Shown piece by piece: positions 1-8,012 of a DNA stretch of 64,000 nt. The position numbers and the translations under genes are program-made. Source of the DNA: Desulfofundulus kuznetsovii DSM 6115 (GTDB taxonomy: Bacteria; Bacillota; Desulfotomaculia; Desulfotomaculales; Desulfovirgulaceae). Below the pieces are notes generated by a model, which worked only from the letters and a program-made list of their open reading frames with translations, had not been told where the DNA came from and did not search any database. How positions within the stretch are numbered: the first letter of the stretch is position 1; the number at the start of each line of letters is the position of its first letter. The DNA lies in the NCBI RefSeq assembly GCF_000214705.1, contig NC_015573.1, forward strand, positions 136,501-200,500. The letters run 5' to 3'.

Positions 1-2
1 GC

Positions 3-272
3 TGGATCCACTCCAACGGGCAGATGAACGTGCAGCGGGGAGTGGGATACAATAACCCGGAGGCGGACCGGCTGGTGGAGTTGGCTGCTGCCGAGCGAGA
101 ACCGGCAAAGAAAAAGGAGCTTTATGACCGGCTGCAGCGGCTGGTAGCAAGTGATGTGCCTCTCTGCTCCATCTACCATGATGTGTGCCTGTACGCAACA
201 AGAAAGGAAGTCCAGGATTTAACGCTGGACCCCTTCTTTAAACCGAGCTTGGAAAAGGCCTGGATTAAATAA
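3..272 (+). CDS. ABC transporter substrate-binding protein, C-terminal part (5' end outside window)
   Basis: The frame is open from the left edge to a TAA at 270-272 and gives about 89 residues. The segment YNNPEADRLVE followed by a KKKELYDRLQ stretch and a short hydrophobic tail is the usual C-terminus of family 5 (peptide/nickel) extracellular solute-binding proteins. The rest of the gene lies to the left, so it cannot be told whether it is intact. Its last 100 bases are repeated at 4396-4497, inside a second, clearly broken copy of a related gene. The role is inferred: capture of a peptide or metal complex outside the membrane. Confidence 0.7.
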   Translation, partial: WIHSNGQMNVQRGVGYNNPEADRLVELAAAEREPAKKKELYDRLQRLVASDVPLCSIYHDVCLYATRKEVQDLTLDPFFKPSLEKAWIK

Positions 273-484
273 AAAGAGTGTCAGTGGAAGCAGTTCGTTA
301 ACCCAAATAAACTGGTGGAACAGGACGGGTTGAGTTTACACTGAGTAATCCCGGCCACTGGCTCTTTGGATCTTGACATGGACCCGTTACTGTTTTCGGT
401 TGCCGGAGCAAAGTATATCGAGTATAATTTGTCCTGGAGGTGGCTTCCCTTGGTTCAAATAAGCTGGTTTTACGGAATTAAAAT
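171..484 (+). repeat. Direct repeat, copy 1 (pairs with 4396-4717)
   Basis: The end of the solute-binding-protein gene, its downstream spacer and the first bases of the DUF4160 gene recur almost unchanged at 4396-4717. After this point copy 1 continues with the DUF4160/DUF2442 pair, while copy 2 jumps straight to the sequence found here at 992-1013 (4718-4739 in copy 2). A 507-base block (485-991) is therefore present in one copy only. Confidence 0.9.
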
Positions 485-710
485 ATCCATGTATTATGAT
501 GAACATTTGCCGCCCCATTTTCACGTTGAATATGGAGATTATCATGCGGTGGTAGATATTCAAAAAGCGGTGATAATCAAAGGGGAACTTCCTAAGAAAC
601 AGGCGAGTTTGGTTATAGCCTGGACGTTGCTGCACCAGGATGAATTGATGGATAACTGGCATAACGCATATCATAAAAAAGAGCTCTTTAAAATTGATCC
701 TCTCCGGTAA
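450..710 (+). CDS. DUF4160 domain protein
   Basis: This 86-residue protein carries the DUF4160 signature FYGI-x-ISMYYDEHLPPHFHV near its N-terminus, followed by a short alpha/beta tail. I chose the TTG at 450 because GGAGGTGG lies 7 bases before it and because family members start just before the FYGI motif; the frame is open further upstream but without a site. It is followed 13 bases later by a DUF2442 gene. The two families are often adjacent and are regarded as a possible toxin-antitoxin-like pair, but the activity is not established. The equivalent position at 4690-4717 holds only its first codons with a one-base deletion. Confidence 0.75.
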   Translation: MVQISWFYGIKISMYYDEHLPPHFHVEYGDYHAVVDIQKAVIIKGELPKKQASLVIAWTLLHQDELMDNWHNAYHKKELFKIDPLR

Positions 711-723
711 AGAGGTGAACAGA

Positions 724-993
724 ATGATTCCGCCAGCGCTTATCCAGGTGTATGCCGATAAAACGGATGACTATACAATTATATGCCAGTTTGTTGACGG
801 TAAGGTAACCAGATATCATATGAGAGATAAGTTAACCGGGGTTTTTGAACCCTTGAAGAATAAAGATTTATTTAAAAACGCCCTGACCATATTAGATAAC
901 ACGGCGGCATGGGATCTGACCGGGAAAAGAGATGCATCGGAATGTTTGACCATTGATCCCTGGCAGTTGTATAACGCTGAAGATATTACCTGA
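724..993 (+). CDS. DUF2442 domain protein
   Basis: This 89-residue protein has the DUF2442 pattern: a first strand ending in Y-x-I, F-x-DGKV, then GVFEPLKN-x-DLF, and a C-terminal IDPWQLY. The ATG at 724 follows AGAGGTGA at a good distance; an upstream in-frame start has no such site. It follows the DUF4160 gene closely and the two are probably co-transcribed. In known pairs the DUF2442 partner resembles a DNA-binding or antitoxin-like protein, which is an inference here. The gene is intact although it sits between decayed sequences. Confidence 0.72.
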   Translation: MIPPALIQVYADKTDDYTIICQFVDGKVTRYHMRDKLTGVFEPLKNKDLFKNALTILDNTAAWDLTGKRDASECLTIDPWQLYNAEDIT

Positions 994-1069
994 GTTAAGT
1001 TGTCAAGGGGTTGACATATTGCAGATGGCTTGCTTTCTGCAGCGTAATGCTGTAGGATGAGTATACACA

Positions 1070-1378
1070 TCCCTTGAGCTCAAATGCCGTCGCTGCGGCC
1101 GGGTTTACCATTATGAGGTAGAAGAGCTCTTTGTTGATATTAGCCAGTACAGGAAGGAATCTGCAAACCTGCGCGATGCCCTGCTGTTCCAGGAAGACAT
1201 TGTTTGCAAGGGATGCGGCGCCGTTAACGATTATGAGTATACAAACGCAGCCATGCTGGCGTTGACGGCAGAGATAATGCTTTTGGCCGCCCGGGGGCAG
1301 AAGGCCAGTTCCTGGCTTACGTTTGGCAGGAGCACCACCTTCGACGGGAAGGAAATCCCGCTTTCAAAAATGCCCGCG
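1070..1378 (+). pseudogene. Fragment of the SEC-C/zinc-finger gene found at 6338-7342
   Basis: About 309 bases match 6641-6949 with scattered substitutions. The fragment covers the CRRCG ... CKGCG zinc-binding segment of the intact gene but has no start, no TPR repeats and no SEC-C tail. It breaks off inside the conserved KMPA sequence. With 171-484 it marks the remains of a segmental duplication of the 4.4-7.0 kb region. Confidence 0.88.
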
Positions 1379-1528
1379 CCTTTGCCGACATGAATACCGC
1401 AATTTGCGTTCTTGAAGAACAAAGCTCCCGGCCGGGTTTCTCTACTTGTCACCGGGGGTTAGGTACTTATTTTTTTGAATAATCCGGGCGGTTAGAAAGG
1501 GGTGCCGGTGCCTTCGGATTTGGTGATC

Positions 1529-1978
1529 TCACTGTCTTTGAACATATTCCCGGGGTGTAAAAACCGCAATGGCTGTTCTGCCGGAGAAATGTTTTTTGTT
1601 CCAGGTGACAATGGCCGCGGCCCCGTACATTTCTGCTTCTCTTAAAAAGATGGCGTCGCCGACGGTCATTTTCTTCAGGATGTACGCCGTTAGTTCGCTG
1701 AAGTAATCGAGACTGCCCGTTGTTTCCCCCGGGCGCTCGAAAGGGTCGAGAATTTCAACGGGATAAACCTCCGGAAACGAATATAGCCATTTTTCTTGCT
1801 CCTCAGCGGATAGGTTGAAAGAAGTGATTCCGCAAATTTCTAAGAGTGTAAAAAACGGAACGGCTGCTCTGATCCCCATTTCGTTTATTTTCTCCAGGAA
1901 CTGCTTATTCACCTTGTAATTGTTATCCCTGGGGAAAAAGCGGTCTAATAAAAAAATATTGCTATCGAGAAAAACCAT
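1529..1978 (-). CDS. PIN domain toxin (VapC-like)
   Basis: The 149-residue protein starts MVFLDSNIF, the first conserved Asp of PIN nucleases, followed by an internal Glu (LLEICG), the GDAIFLREA segment with the third acidic residue, and a TWNKKHF C-terminal motif. PIN toxins are Mg-dependent RNases, usually cutting tRNA or rRNA. The ATG at 1978 is preferred because AGGTGAT lies just upstream; a GTG nine bases earlier overlaps that site. The start overlaps the end of the antitoxin gene by 17 bases, so translation is probably coupled. All key acidic positions appear present. Confidence 0.85.
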   Translation of the reverse strand: MVFLDSNIFLLDRFFPRDNNYKVNKQFLEKINEMGIRAAVPFFTLLEICGITSFNLSAEEQEKWLYSFPEVYPVEILDPFERPGETTGSLDYFSELTAYILKKMTVGDAIFLREAEMYGAAAIVTWNKKHFSGRTAIAVFTPREYVQRQ

Positions 1979-2306
1979 AAAAATCACCTTTGGCAGCTCT
2001 GTCCATTTCCTGCCAGGAGGGAAATTCTTTTACTTTTCCCGATATCTTATCGTTTAATTGCCGCAATTCCTCTTTTGTCATGGCTAGCAACTGCGGGTGT
2101 TTTTGGCCAATCTGCCTTCGGATTTTCTGATAAAGCGAACTGCTGCTTTTGCCGCCGGTAAGATCGCTTTCCTGGAACGGTTTGATGGTTGCGACGGGTT
2201 TGCCGTAACGGGTCACCACAATTAAATTCCCTGTTTCAGTAGCGCGCAGGATTTCGTTTGTTTTGTTCTTCAATTCCCGCGTGCTGATAAAATTAATGTC
2301 TGGCAT
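1962..2306 (-). CDS. Phd/YefM-family antitoxin
   Basis: The 114-residue protein begins with INFISTRELKNKTNEIL and V-V-T-RYGKPVA, the Phd/YefM DNA-binding fold, then a longer linker and a C-terminal segment that should wrap the PIN toxin. The ATG at 2306 is preceded by GGAGGTAACGAGGC. It is the first gene of a two-gene operon with the PIN toxin downstream and overlapping. Autoregulation is likely: a 22-base imperfect palindrome lies across the -10 box of its promoter. Pairing of a Phd-type antitoxin with a PIN toxin is a common hybrid of known modules. Confidence 0.85.
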   Translation of the reverse strand: MPDINFISTRELKNKTNEILRATETGNLIVVTRYGKPVATIKPFQESDLTGGKSSSSLYQKIRRQIGQKHPQLLAMTKEELRQLNDKISGKVKEFPSWQEMDRAAKGDFYGFSR

Positions 2307-2347
2307 GCCTCGTTACCTCCCTTTGGTTCTGCCGTCCCGGACGCCTG

Positions 2348-2369
2348 TGTTGCTATGATTATAGCTACA
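2348..2369. promoter_or_regulatory. Candidate antitoxin operator (imperfect palindrome)
   Basis: The 22 bases from 2348 to 2369 read almost the same on both strands (GCTAT ... ATAGC core with outer TGT/ACA), with two mismatched base pairs. They cover the -10 box, the usual place for a Phd-family autoregulatory site. Binding is inferred. Confidence 0.5.
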
Positions 2370-2386
2370 CTTTCCTTTCCTGTCAA
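2358..2386 (-). promoter_or_regulatory. Consensus sigma-A promoter of the antitoxin-toxin operon
   Basis: On the minus strand TTGACA (2386-2381), a 17-base spacer and TATAAT (2363-2358) match the consensus at all twelve positions. The start of transcription would be near 2350, about 45 bases before the antitoxin ATG. The promoter lies inside the 3' part of the nucleotidyltransferase reading frame. Confidence 0.85.
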
Positions 2387-2696
2387 GGGGGGTGGGAGAA
2401 ATGATTGATTCATTAAGCCGCGCGAGAATCCGGAAGAATTCCTGCGCAGGCAGACCGGCCGCGGCAAGATCGATGTCGGAGTTCCTGTGGAAACTGCCTG
2501 ACCGGATTAGCGAGCCAAAAAGCCAGACCTCTTTGGCTCCGTAATTCTGAACAAGTATTTCGGCCAATTTTCCGGCTGCTTCCCTGGCCTGTCGCAGTTT
2601 CTTTCTCCGCTTCCTTTCCTCGTCTCTTTGCCTTTTGCGCCAGGCTTTTGCGTATTGTTGAAAAACCTCTTCGTCCATCAGGTTGTCACCCAGCAT

Positions 2697-3133
2697 AAAA
2701 AAAAATTATAACACAGGCTCAACGTGAATTAAAATACTGACATTTTCACTGACGGATTTTACCCTGATAATATCACAGATGGTTTATATAACCATCGAAA
2801 TTAGAACTTGACAATTTAGGTAATAATATGGTAACGTGAAAGTAATAGGAACGCCACGAAGGTGTTGATTCTTCCCTAAGGAAGGGCCTTTGTGGCGTTT
2901 TGCTTTGGGAACATGTTTGACTCAGGCCGTATGGCACGGGAAATACGCACCTTAAAAATCGGGAGGTTGGCTGAAAATGCAGTAATCATGTATGGTCGGG
3001 GTGACAGCGTCAAGAATGCACTGTTGGCTTTAAATGTATGGCGATAAGCAGAAAGGGGGGAATGCTGGTGAGACCAATCTAAGTTTGGGTATAATGCCGG
3101 GCCTCGAGCCACTTGTGAAGACTCAGATGGATT
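2697..3133. other. Gene-free stretch with one hairpin
   Basis: No convincing gene is seen. The only clear structure is a 13-bp stem, 2850-2862 with 2888-2900 (AACGCCACGAAGG arm), followed by TTTTG. It could end transcription on the plus strand, but no gene on that strand lies just upstream. Confidence 0.5.
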
Positions 3134-3589
3134 TTGAATCATATCTTGATGCCCGAGGCTCCTGGGAGGGTGGAAAATATCGCTACGGCAACGGACGATG
3201 GAAGGGTGATCTGTAAAAATGATGCCTTTTGTCCGGTGTTGGAAGCTATCAAAATGACGGGTGCCCCGTTGGACAAGATATGCCGGCATTTCACTTGGCC
3301 CTGGATCTCTGATAGCAAACCCCTCTGGTTTTTCTTTTTTGAAAAGAAAAGCGGCCAGGGCGTGTTTGTGGAGGTGGATGGCGCAAAAGCCGCAGGCTTT
3401 GTGGCTTCTGGGAATGATCCGAACGCAGTTGATAGCAACCCGGCACAATTTTTTAAAAAAGTAGTGGCTGAAAATGTGTCGGCGGAAAAACTTCTGGCCA
3501 ATCCCGGCGATTGGAACCAAAAAGTCCAGATTGACGATTATGCCCAGCCGGGGGCCAACCCGCTGGCCAGGTTGGACCTGCTGCAATAA
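3134..3589 (+). CDS. Unrecognised protein, possibly a truncated FmdE-like domain
   Basis: The 151-residue reading frame has protein-like composition but no clear start or ribosome site; TTG 3134 is only the most upstream candidate. The order NDAFCPVLEAIKMTG, a hydrophobic WFFFFE strand and SGQGVFVEV resembles the second half of FmdE (formylmethanofuran dehydrogenase subunit E-like) domains, where a Cys-containing DA-x-QxxTG segment precedes an F-x-F strand. The N-terminal H-x-CPG part of that family is absent. The tail NPGDWNQKVQIDDYAQPGANPLARL looks conserved but I cannot place it. It may be a gene remnant like its neighbours. Confidence 0.35.
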   Translation: MNHILMPEAPGRVENIATATDDGRVICKNDAFCPVLEAIKMTGAPLDKICRHFTWPWISDSKPLWFFFFEKKSGQGVFVEVDGAKAAGFVASGNDPNAVDSNPAQFFKKVVAENVSAEKLLANPGDWNQKVQIDDYAQPGANPLARLDLLQ

Positions 3590-3818
3590 CGGTGCTTTGG
3601 GTTCTTGCAAATTTTGCGAAGTGGGCGGCCCGGGTTCCTGCAAGTTACCGGGTCGCCAAAAGACAATTGCCGGTTACGTGGAGCAGCGCGCAGTCAATGG
3701 GGTTTACAGCGAGGAATACCGGGTGCGCCTGGGCATGATCCTCTGGACGGGGGGTGAAAAATGGGAATTAGAAACAGGTGCTGTTTGAGGAGAAGGTCAG
3801 GTTTGGGCAGGTGAGGCG

Positions 3819-4497
3819 ATGGTGGTGGTCCGGAACGACGACTACTGGGGCGGCAAACCCAAACTGGAAAAGGTAATTTTTAAAGTCATTCCCGATCCCT
3901 CCACCCGCCTGGCCGCCCTGCAGACCGGCGAAATTCAGGCCGTAGCCGATGTGGGCGGCATCCTGCCTGAGCAGGCGCAGGTAATTAAAGGCGATTCCAA
4001 CCTGGTTTTGTTATCCCGGCCGGTCACCACGACCCACTACCTGCTCTTCAACAACAAAAAGCCACCTTTTAACGATGTGCACCTGCGCCAGGCGGTGAGC
4101 CTGGCCATAGACCGCGCGCAGATGGTCAAAGAAGTGCTTAACGGTTACGGTGAGCCGGCGGATACCATCTTTACTTCTCTTGCCAGGGCATGGGTGGTTA
4201 AGGGGCTGTGGACAACGGACAAGAACAAGGCCCGGGAACTGGCCGCGCAGGTAAAGGCCGGCACACCGCGCAAAGTGGTTTTTATCGTCAACTCCGCCCT
4301 GGCCAACCGCTGGCCGTACAAGCCGATAGCGGAGATACTGCAGTCGGAACTCAAAGCTTTTGGATTTGAGGTTGAGCTGAAGATACTGGAAATGGATCTA
4401 CCATGATGTATGCCTGTACGCAACAAGAAAGGAAGTCCAGGATTTAACGCTGGACCCCTTCTTTAAACCGAGCTTGGAAAAGGCCTGGATTAAATAA
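3819..4497 (+). pseudogene. Broken ABC substrate-binding protein gene
   Basis: The frame from 3819 gives a family 5 solute-binding-protein segment (RNDDYWGGKPKLEKVIFKVIPD, then LRQAVSLAIDRAQMV) without signal peptide or N-terminal lobe. At 4395 the frame joins the last 34 codons (from I-Y-H-D-V) in a different frame, so the reading ends at 4406. About 100 residues between LEMD and IYHD are missing compared with intact relatives, and the frame is shifted. The tail copy is nearly identical to 171-272. This is a dead gene. Confidence 0.85.
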
Positions 4498-4717
4498 AAA
4501 GAGTGTCAGTGGAAGCAGTTCGTTAACCCAAAAAAACTGGTGGAACAGGACGGGTTGAGTTTACACTGAGTAATCCCGGCCACTGGCTCTTTGGATCTTG
4601 ACACAGACCCGTTACTGTTTTCGGTTGCTGGAGCAAAGTATATCGAGTATATCGAGTAAAATTTATCCGGGAGGTGGCTTCCCCTGGTTCAAATAAGCTG
4701 TTTTACGGAATTAAAAT
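4396..4717 (+). repeat. Direct repeat, copy 2 (pairs with 171-484)
   Basis: This is the second copy of the solute-binding-protein tail and spacer. It contains a small extra duplication (ATCGAGTAT twice near 4640) and lacks the 507-base block carrying most of the DUF4160 gene and all of DUF2442. The rest of the 4498-4903 gap has no gene. It ends with a T-run at about 4781-4790 and the ribosome site of the HEAT-repeat gene. Confidence 0.9.
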
Positions 4718-4903
4718 GAGTTAAGTTGTCAAGGGGTTGGTGCCCTGCGCCTGGCTGAAATCATTCGGGTGATGAAAATTGTTTTTTTTTGGGAGGAATT
4801 TTGGGAGTAAAAAGCGAAAATAGGTGGCAACCCCTGGATTGGTCGAAAGAAATGAAAAAATCGCGATGGGTACACACTGATAACAGGAAAGGGAGTTTTC
4901 AAG

Positions 4904-6268
4904 ATGTCTGCCCCGCTCTGGCAGTATGCCGACTATCTGCAATACGCCGATCATCCCAGCCCCCTGGTGCGCGAATGGGCCCTTAAGGGACTGGAATGCC
5001 ATTATCCTGAAAAGGGTTTACCGGTAGCGCTAAAACTTCTTCACGACCCGGATGAAGAGGTTTCTCAAGAAGCATCCCTCTACCTGGCGGAGCACGCCAC
5101 CGCCCGGGAGTGCCCCTCTCTTTTAGATGCTTTCCTTGCCCGGAAAACCAAGGCCAGTCCGGTATACTTAAAAGCTTTGGGCCGGGCCGGTTATGTCGAG
5201 GCTGTTCCCCTGCTGGTCGAACGGCTGGCGGTCACCCGGGATAAGAACGAAATGCTTATCCTTGCTGAAACTCTGGCCTCCCTGGGCGGCCCCTTAGCCA
5301 GGGAAGCTCTCTTACGGCTGCTGGCTCAAGTCAAGACGGACTCCATTCTCTGGTCAGGCGTGGCTGTTTTCTTGGCCAGGCTGGGCCAATCGGCGGATCT
5401 CCGGCAAATAGCGGCCGGTTATTTTGACCATCTGAAGACGGCTTACCCCTATCATCACTGGGGGCTGGCCGACATTGCCGGGGTGAGGGAACTGGCGAAA
5501 GCCCTGGCCCGGATCTGGACGGGTTGGGGCAAACGGCGGCAGGAACTGCTCGACTGTGCGGCGGAATACTTTGGTCCCGACTTTCCGGTGGACTGGTTTT
5601 GCTCCGCCGATCTGGCTCCGCTCTGGCGCCGGATTACCAGGGCGTCCCGGCTGGACGATCTTTCCGGGGCGGTGCTGGAAATGGGCCGGCAGGTCATCAA
5701 AAGCCAGCGGCGGGACGAAAATATGCTCACGGCAGCCGCAGCGCTCACCAGGGAGGAGAAGCCGTACCGGCGGTTGGCTGGCTTGCGCTGGCTGCTGCTG
5801 GCAAGCCTGCATCAGGAGGCGCGGGAAAATAATTCGCGCCGGATACCGGAAGAAACTGCCGGCATTTTACTGGGGTGCCTTTTTGCCCTGGCGGCGGATC
5901 CAAATTACGGTGAAGTCCCCGCGGACACCACGCCGGAGGAACGGGAACGGCTGCTGATGGAATTATTGACCGGCTCGCGGCCGGAAGTTAGCCCGGCGGT
6001 GATAGAAGAGGTGGCTGAGCTGGGTGGCCGGGTGGTAAAAGAGCTTACCGACGTGCTGGTCAAAGATCCGGCCGGTTGGGGGGCGCTACGGGCCGTTCGG
6101 GTGCTCCTCCAGCTGGCCCGCAGGCAGCCGGAAGCTTGCCTGCCTGCGGCCCCGGCTTTGCTTGCCGTGCTGGAGAACGATGCCGCCCTGGATTTAATGG
6201 AGGATTGCGTAGACGTCCTTGCTACCCTGGGGCCGGCCGTGCTTCCCCTGATTGATCGAGCTTTTTAG
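4904..6268 (+). CDS. HEAT-repeat protein, N-terminal half of a split HEAT/SEC-C gene
   Basis: The 454-residue product consists of alpha-helical repeats of the HEAT/PBS-lyase type, for example HPSPLVREWALKGL and DPDEEVSQEASLYLAEHA, running through most of the chain. The ATG at 4904 follows AAGGGAG. Such repeats are protein-binding scaffolds; no catalytic motif is seen. The frame ends with TAG at 6266-6268 after LPLIDRAF. Translation continues in the same frame beyond the TAG with further HEAT-like sequence ([16 protein letters not shown]) into the zinc-finger/TPR/SEC-C gene. A single nonsense mutation has therefore probably split an original protein of about 812 residues. Confidence 0.75.
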   Translation: MSAPLWQYADYLQYADHPSPLVREWALKGLECHYPEKGLPVALKLLHDPDEEVSQEASLYLAEHATARECPSLLDAFLARKTKASPVYLKALGRAGYVEAVPLLVERLAVTRDKNEMLILAETLASLGGPLAREALLRLLAQVKTDSILWSGVAVFLARLGQSADLRQIAAGYFDHLKTAYPYHHWGLADIAGVRELAKALARIWTGWGKRRQELLDCAAEYFGPDFPVDWFCSADLAPLWRRITRASRLDDLSGAVLEMGRQVIKSQRRDENMLTAAAALTREEKPYRRLAGLRWLLLASLHQEARENNSRRIPEETAGILLGCLFALAADPNYGEVPADTTPEERERLLMELLTGSRPEVSPAVIEEVAELGGRVVKELTDVLVKDPAGWGALRAVRVLLQLARRQPEACLPAAPALLAVLENDAALDLMEDCVDVLATLGPAVLPLIDRAF

Positions 6269-6337
6269 AACAGCTCCCGCTCGGGTGCCGAGTTTCACCT
6301 TCTGAGCATTCTCGGCCGGCTTCCCTACCCGGAAGCA

Positions 6338-7342
6338 GTGGCAATCCTGGCCAGGCAGGAGCAGCTTTTGTTTGCGGCCACGGAATCCTACTGTCTGGCT
6401 GTAAAAAGCCTGGCCAGCGCCTCCTTTCTCGAACTTTACCGGCGGGAGTGGCGCCCGGGGGAGTTTCTGCTCACCGAAACCCTCCTTTTTTTGGCCGAGT
6501 TGCACGGGCAGCCCATACCGGAACTGCCCCGGCTGCGCCGGGAGTACCGCGAATACCGGCAAAAGCAAAGAAAAAGACAGATCGCTTTGGAATCGGCCCT
6601 CGAGAAGGGAGTTCTTCCCGAAAGGGATGACGAAAGCCGCTCCCTTGAGCTCAAGTGCCGTCGCTGCGGCCGGGTTTACCATTATGAGGTAGAAGAGCTC
6701 TTTGTTGATATTAGCCAGTACAGGAAGGAACCTGCAAACCTGCGCGATGCCCTGCTGATCCAGGAAGACATTGTTTGCAAGGGGTGCGGCGCCATCAACG
6801 ATTATGAGTATACAAATGCAATCATGCTGGCGTTGACGGCGGAAATAATGCTTCTGGCCGCCCGGGGTCAAAAGGAAAGTTCCTGGCTTACGTTTGGCAG
6901 GAGCACCACCTTTGACGGGAAGGAAATCCCGCTTTCAAAAATGCCCGCCTATTTCGAGAGGCTGGTTCGGCGCTCTCCCGCCAACGCCGCGCTGCGGATC
7001 CGGTACGGAAATGTGCTGCGCCGGCTGGGCCGGGTTGAAGAAGCCCTGGCCCAGTACCAGACCGCCCTTCAGCTTGAACCGGACAACGCGGAGGCAGCAT
7101 ACGCCCTGGGCACACTCTACCAGAGCATGGGCCAGGGTGACAAAGCGGCTCCCCTGCTGGCCAGGGGGGAAGCTTTTCTGGCCGGGCAGCCTGCCGTGAT
7201 GGAAACGGCCGGGCAAAACCTCCGGGACGATCCCCCGGATAAAGTAACTCCAGTTCCGGTCAGGGTGGCCAAGATCGGGCGCAACCAGCCCTGCCCCTGC
7301 GGGAGCGGTAAAAAGTACAAGCACTGTTGTGGGCGGAGGTAA
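6338..7342 (+). CDS. Zinc-finger, TPR and SEC-C protein (C-terminal half of split gene)
   Basis: The sequence contains a CRRCG ... CKGCG four-Cys segment (about residues 106-148), two TPR-like repeats ([37 protein letters not shown]), and ends with [16 protein letters not shown], the SEC-C zinc-binding motif also found at the end of SecA. The GTG at 6338 has no ribosome site, and the frame is open back to the TAG at 6266. The segment is thus better seen as the continuation of the HEAT-repeat protein. A related fragment lies at 1070-1378. No function is known for this architecture; a scaffold or chaperone-like role is inferred. Confidence 0.75.
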   Translation: MAILARQEQLLFAATESYCLAVKSLASASFLELYRREWRPGEFLLTETLLFLAELHGQPIPELPRLRREYREYRQKQRKRQIALESALEKGVLPERDDESRSLELKCRRCGRVYHYEVEELFVDISQYRKEPANLRDALLIQEDIVCKGCGAINDYEYTNAIMLALTAEIMLLAARGQKESSWLTFGRSTTFDGKEIPLSKMPAYFERLVRRSPANAALRIRYGNVLRRLGRVEEALAQYQTALQLEPDNAEAAYALGTLYQSMGQGDKAAPLLARGEAFLAGQPAVMETAGQNLRDDPPDKVTPVPVRVAKIGRNQPCPCGSGKKYKHCCGRR

Positions 7343-7395
7343 GGCTCCGGCGTTTAATGATTCGGTTCACAAGTATTTAAAGAAGGTGATCACTT

Positions 7396-7821
7396 TTGGA
7401 GCTGGTTCCTGTTGGGGTAATTCACAGCCCTTACCGGGTGCCCGGCGAGGCGCCGCACCAGGGGCGTTTTTCCGACCGGACGGCGGAGCTGGAGATTTAC
7501 CCCCAGTTTATGGAAGGTTTAAAAGATGTGGAACATGCAACCCACCTGATTGTGCTTTATTGGTGCCACCTGGCGCGCCGGGACACGCTGCAGACAAGAA
7601 CGCCCTTTGGCCCGGAAATACGCGGTGTTTTTGCCTGCCGCTCACCTTCCCGGCCCAACCCCATTGCCTTCTGTGTGGCGGAGCTGCTGGAGGTGAAGGA
7701 AAACCGCCTGCTGGTGCGTGGGGTCGACGCGCTGGACGGGAGCCCGCTTATAGACATAAAACCGTATTCTTCTGATGTGGACAGTGTTTCCGGGGCACGC
7801 ATCGGCTGGTTTAAAAAGTAA
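7396..7821 (+). CDS. TsaA/TrmO-family (UPF0066) SAM-dependent methyltransferase
   Basis: The 141-residue protein begins VPVGVIHSPYR and contains RP-N-PIAF (SRPNPIAFCVAELL) and DALDGSPLIDIKPY, the signatures of the YaeB/TrmO family. E. coli TrmO methylates N6-threonylcarbamoyl-adenosine 37 of tRNA using SAM; this short single-domain form lacks the C-terminal extension of that enzyme, so its substrate may differ. The TTG start at 7396 has GAAGGTGAT upstream. It lies alone between the SEC-C gene and the CooC-like gene. Confidence 0.85.
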   Translation: MELVPVGVIHSPYRVPGEAPHQGRFSDRTAELEIYPQFMEGLKDVEHATHLIVLYWCHLARRDTLQTRTPFGPEIRGVFACRSPSRPNPIAFCVAELLEVKENRLLVRGVDALDGSPLIDIKPYSSDVDSVSGARIGWFKK

Positions 7822-7979
7822 ATCCAGGGGGTTCCCTGTGGCAGTTTAACCTGGCCGAATTGCGGGTCGTCAATGATTGGAGGAAGAGATGCTTTTCTCG
7901 GACAAAAGTACGTATGCGAAAAATTAAGCTGTAAAAAATTTTTTGTTGCAGGATTTTCTTTTTGTATGTAAAATAATTA

Positions 7980-8008
7980 TTGACTATAAAACAAAGATAA
8001 GGGATAAA
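7980..8008 (+). promoter_or_regulatory. Candidate promoter of the CooC-like gene
   Basis: TTGACT (7980-7985), a 17-base spacer and GATAAA (8003-8008) lie in an AT-rich stretch about 90 bases before the CooC-like start. Transcription would begin just before the attenuator-like leader. Confidence 0.5.
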
Positions 8009-8012
8009 ATTG

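Larger units (their letters stand above)
2313..2678 (-). pseudogene. Minimal nucleotidyltransferase (MNT-like), C-terminally truncated
   Basis: After a lysine/arginine-rich helix of about 45 residues, the protein has WLFGSLIRSGSFHRNSDIDLA, the GS-x10-DxD core of DNA polymerase beta-type minimal nucleotidyltransferases. Homology stops at about residue 90 (RILARLNE); the remaining residues read through the promoter of the next operon and look like non-coding sequence. The third acidic strand of the fold is therefore missing and the gene is probably inactive. ATG 2678 has GGGTGA upstream; an ATG at 2696 is also possible. A TATAAT box lies a few bases before the reading frame. MNT proteins normally pair with HEPN toxins as antitoxins, but no HEPN gene is visible. 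Confidence 0.65.

Noticed and set aside
24-272. Independent small gene starting at ATG 24
   Set aside because: The frame is open to the left edge and the sequence is the C-terminus of a solute-binding protein, so the ATG is internal.
2876-3643. Minus-strand open frame of 255 residues
   Set aside because: No ribosome site, no recognisable motif and low-complexity composition; the plus-strand frame at 3134-3589 looks more protein-like.
3474-3788. Plus-strand frame overlapping the FmdE-like frame
   Set aside because: Its first half is out of frame with the better candidate and Trp/Cys/Pro-rich; only the last 40 residues look vaguely protein-like and cannot be identified.
6266-6268. Pyrrolysine insertion at the in-frame TAG of the HEAT/SEC-C gene
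   Set aside because: Several other genes here (for example ilvA-type, spoVG, pth and AOR) end in TAG as an ordinary stop, no Pyl gene is in view, and the gene is in a decaying region. A nonsense mutation is simpler.
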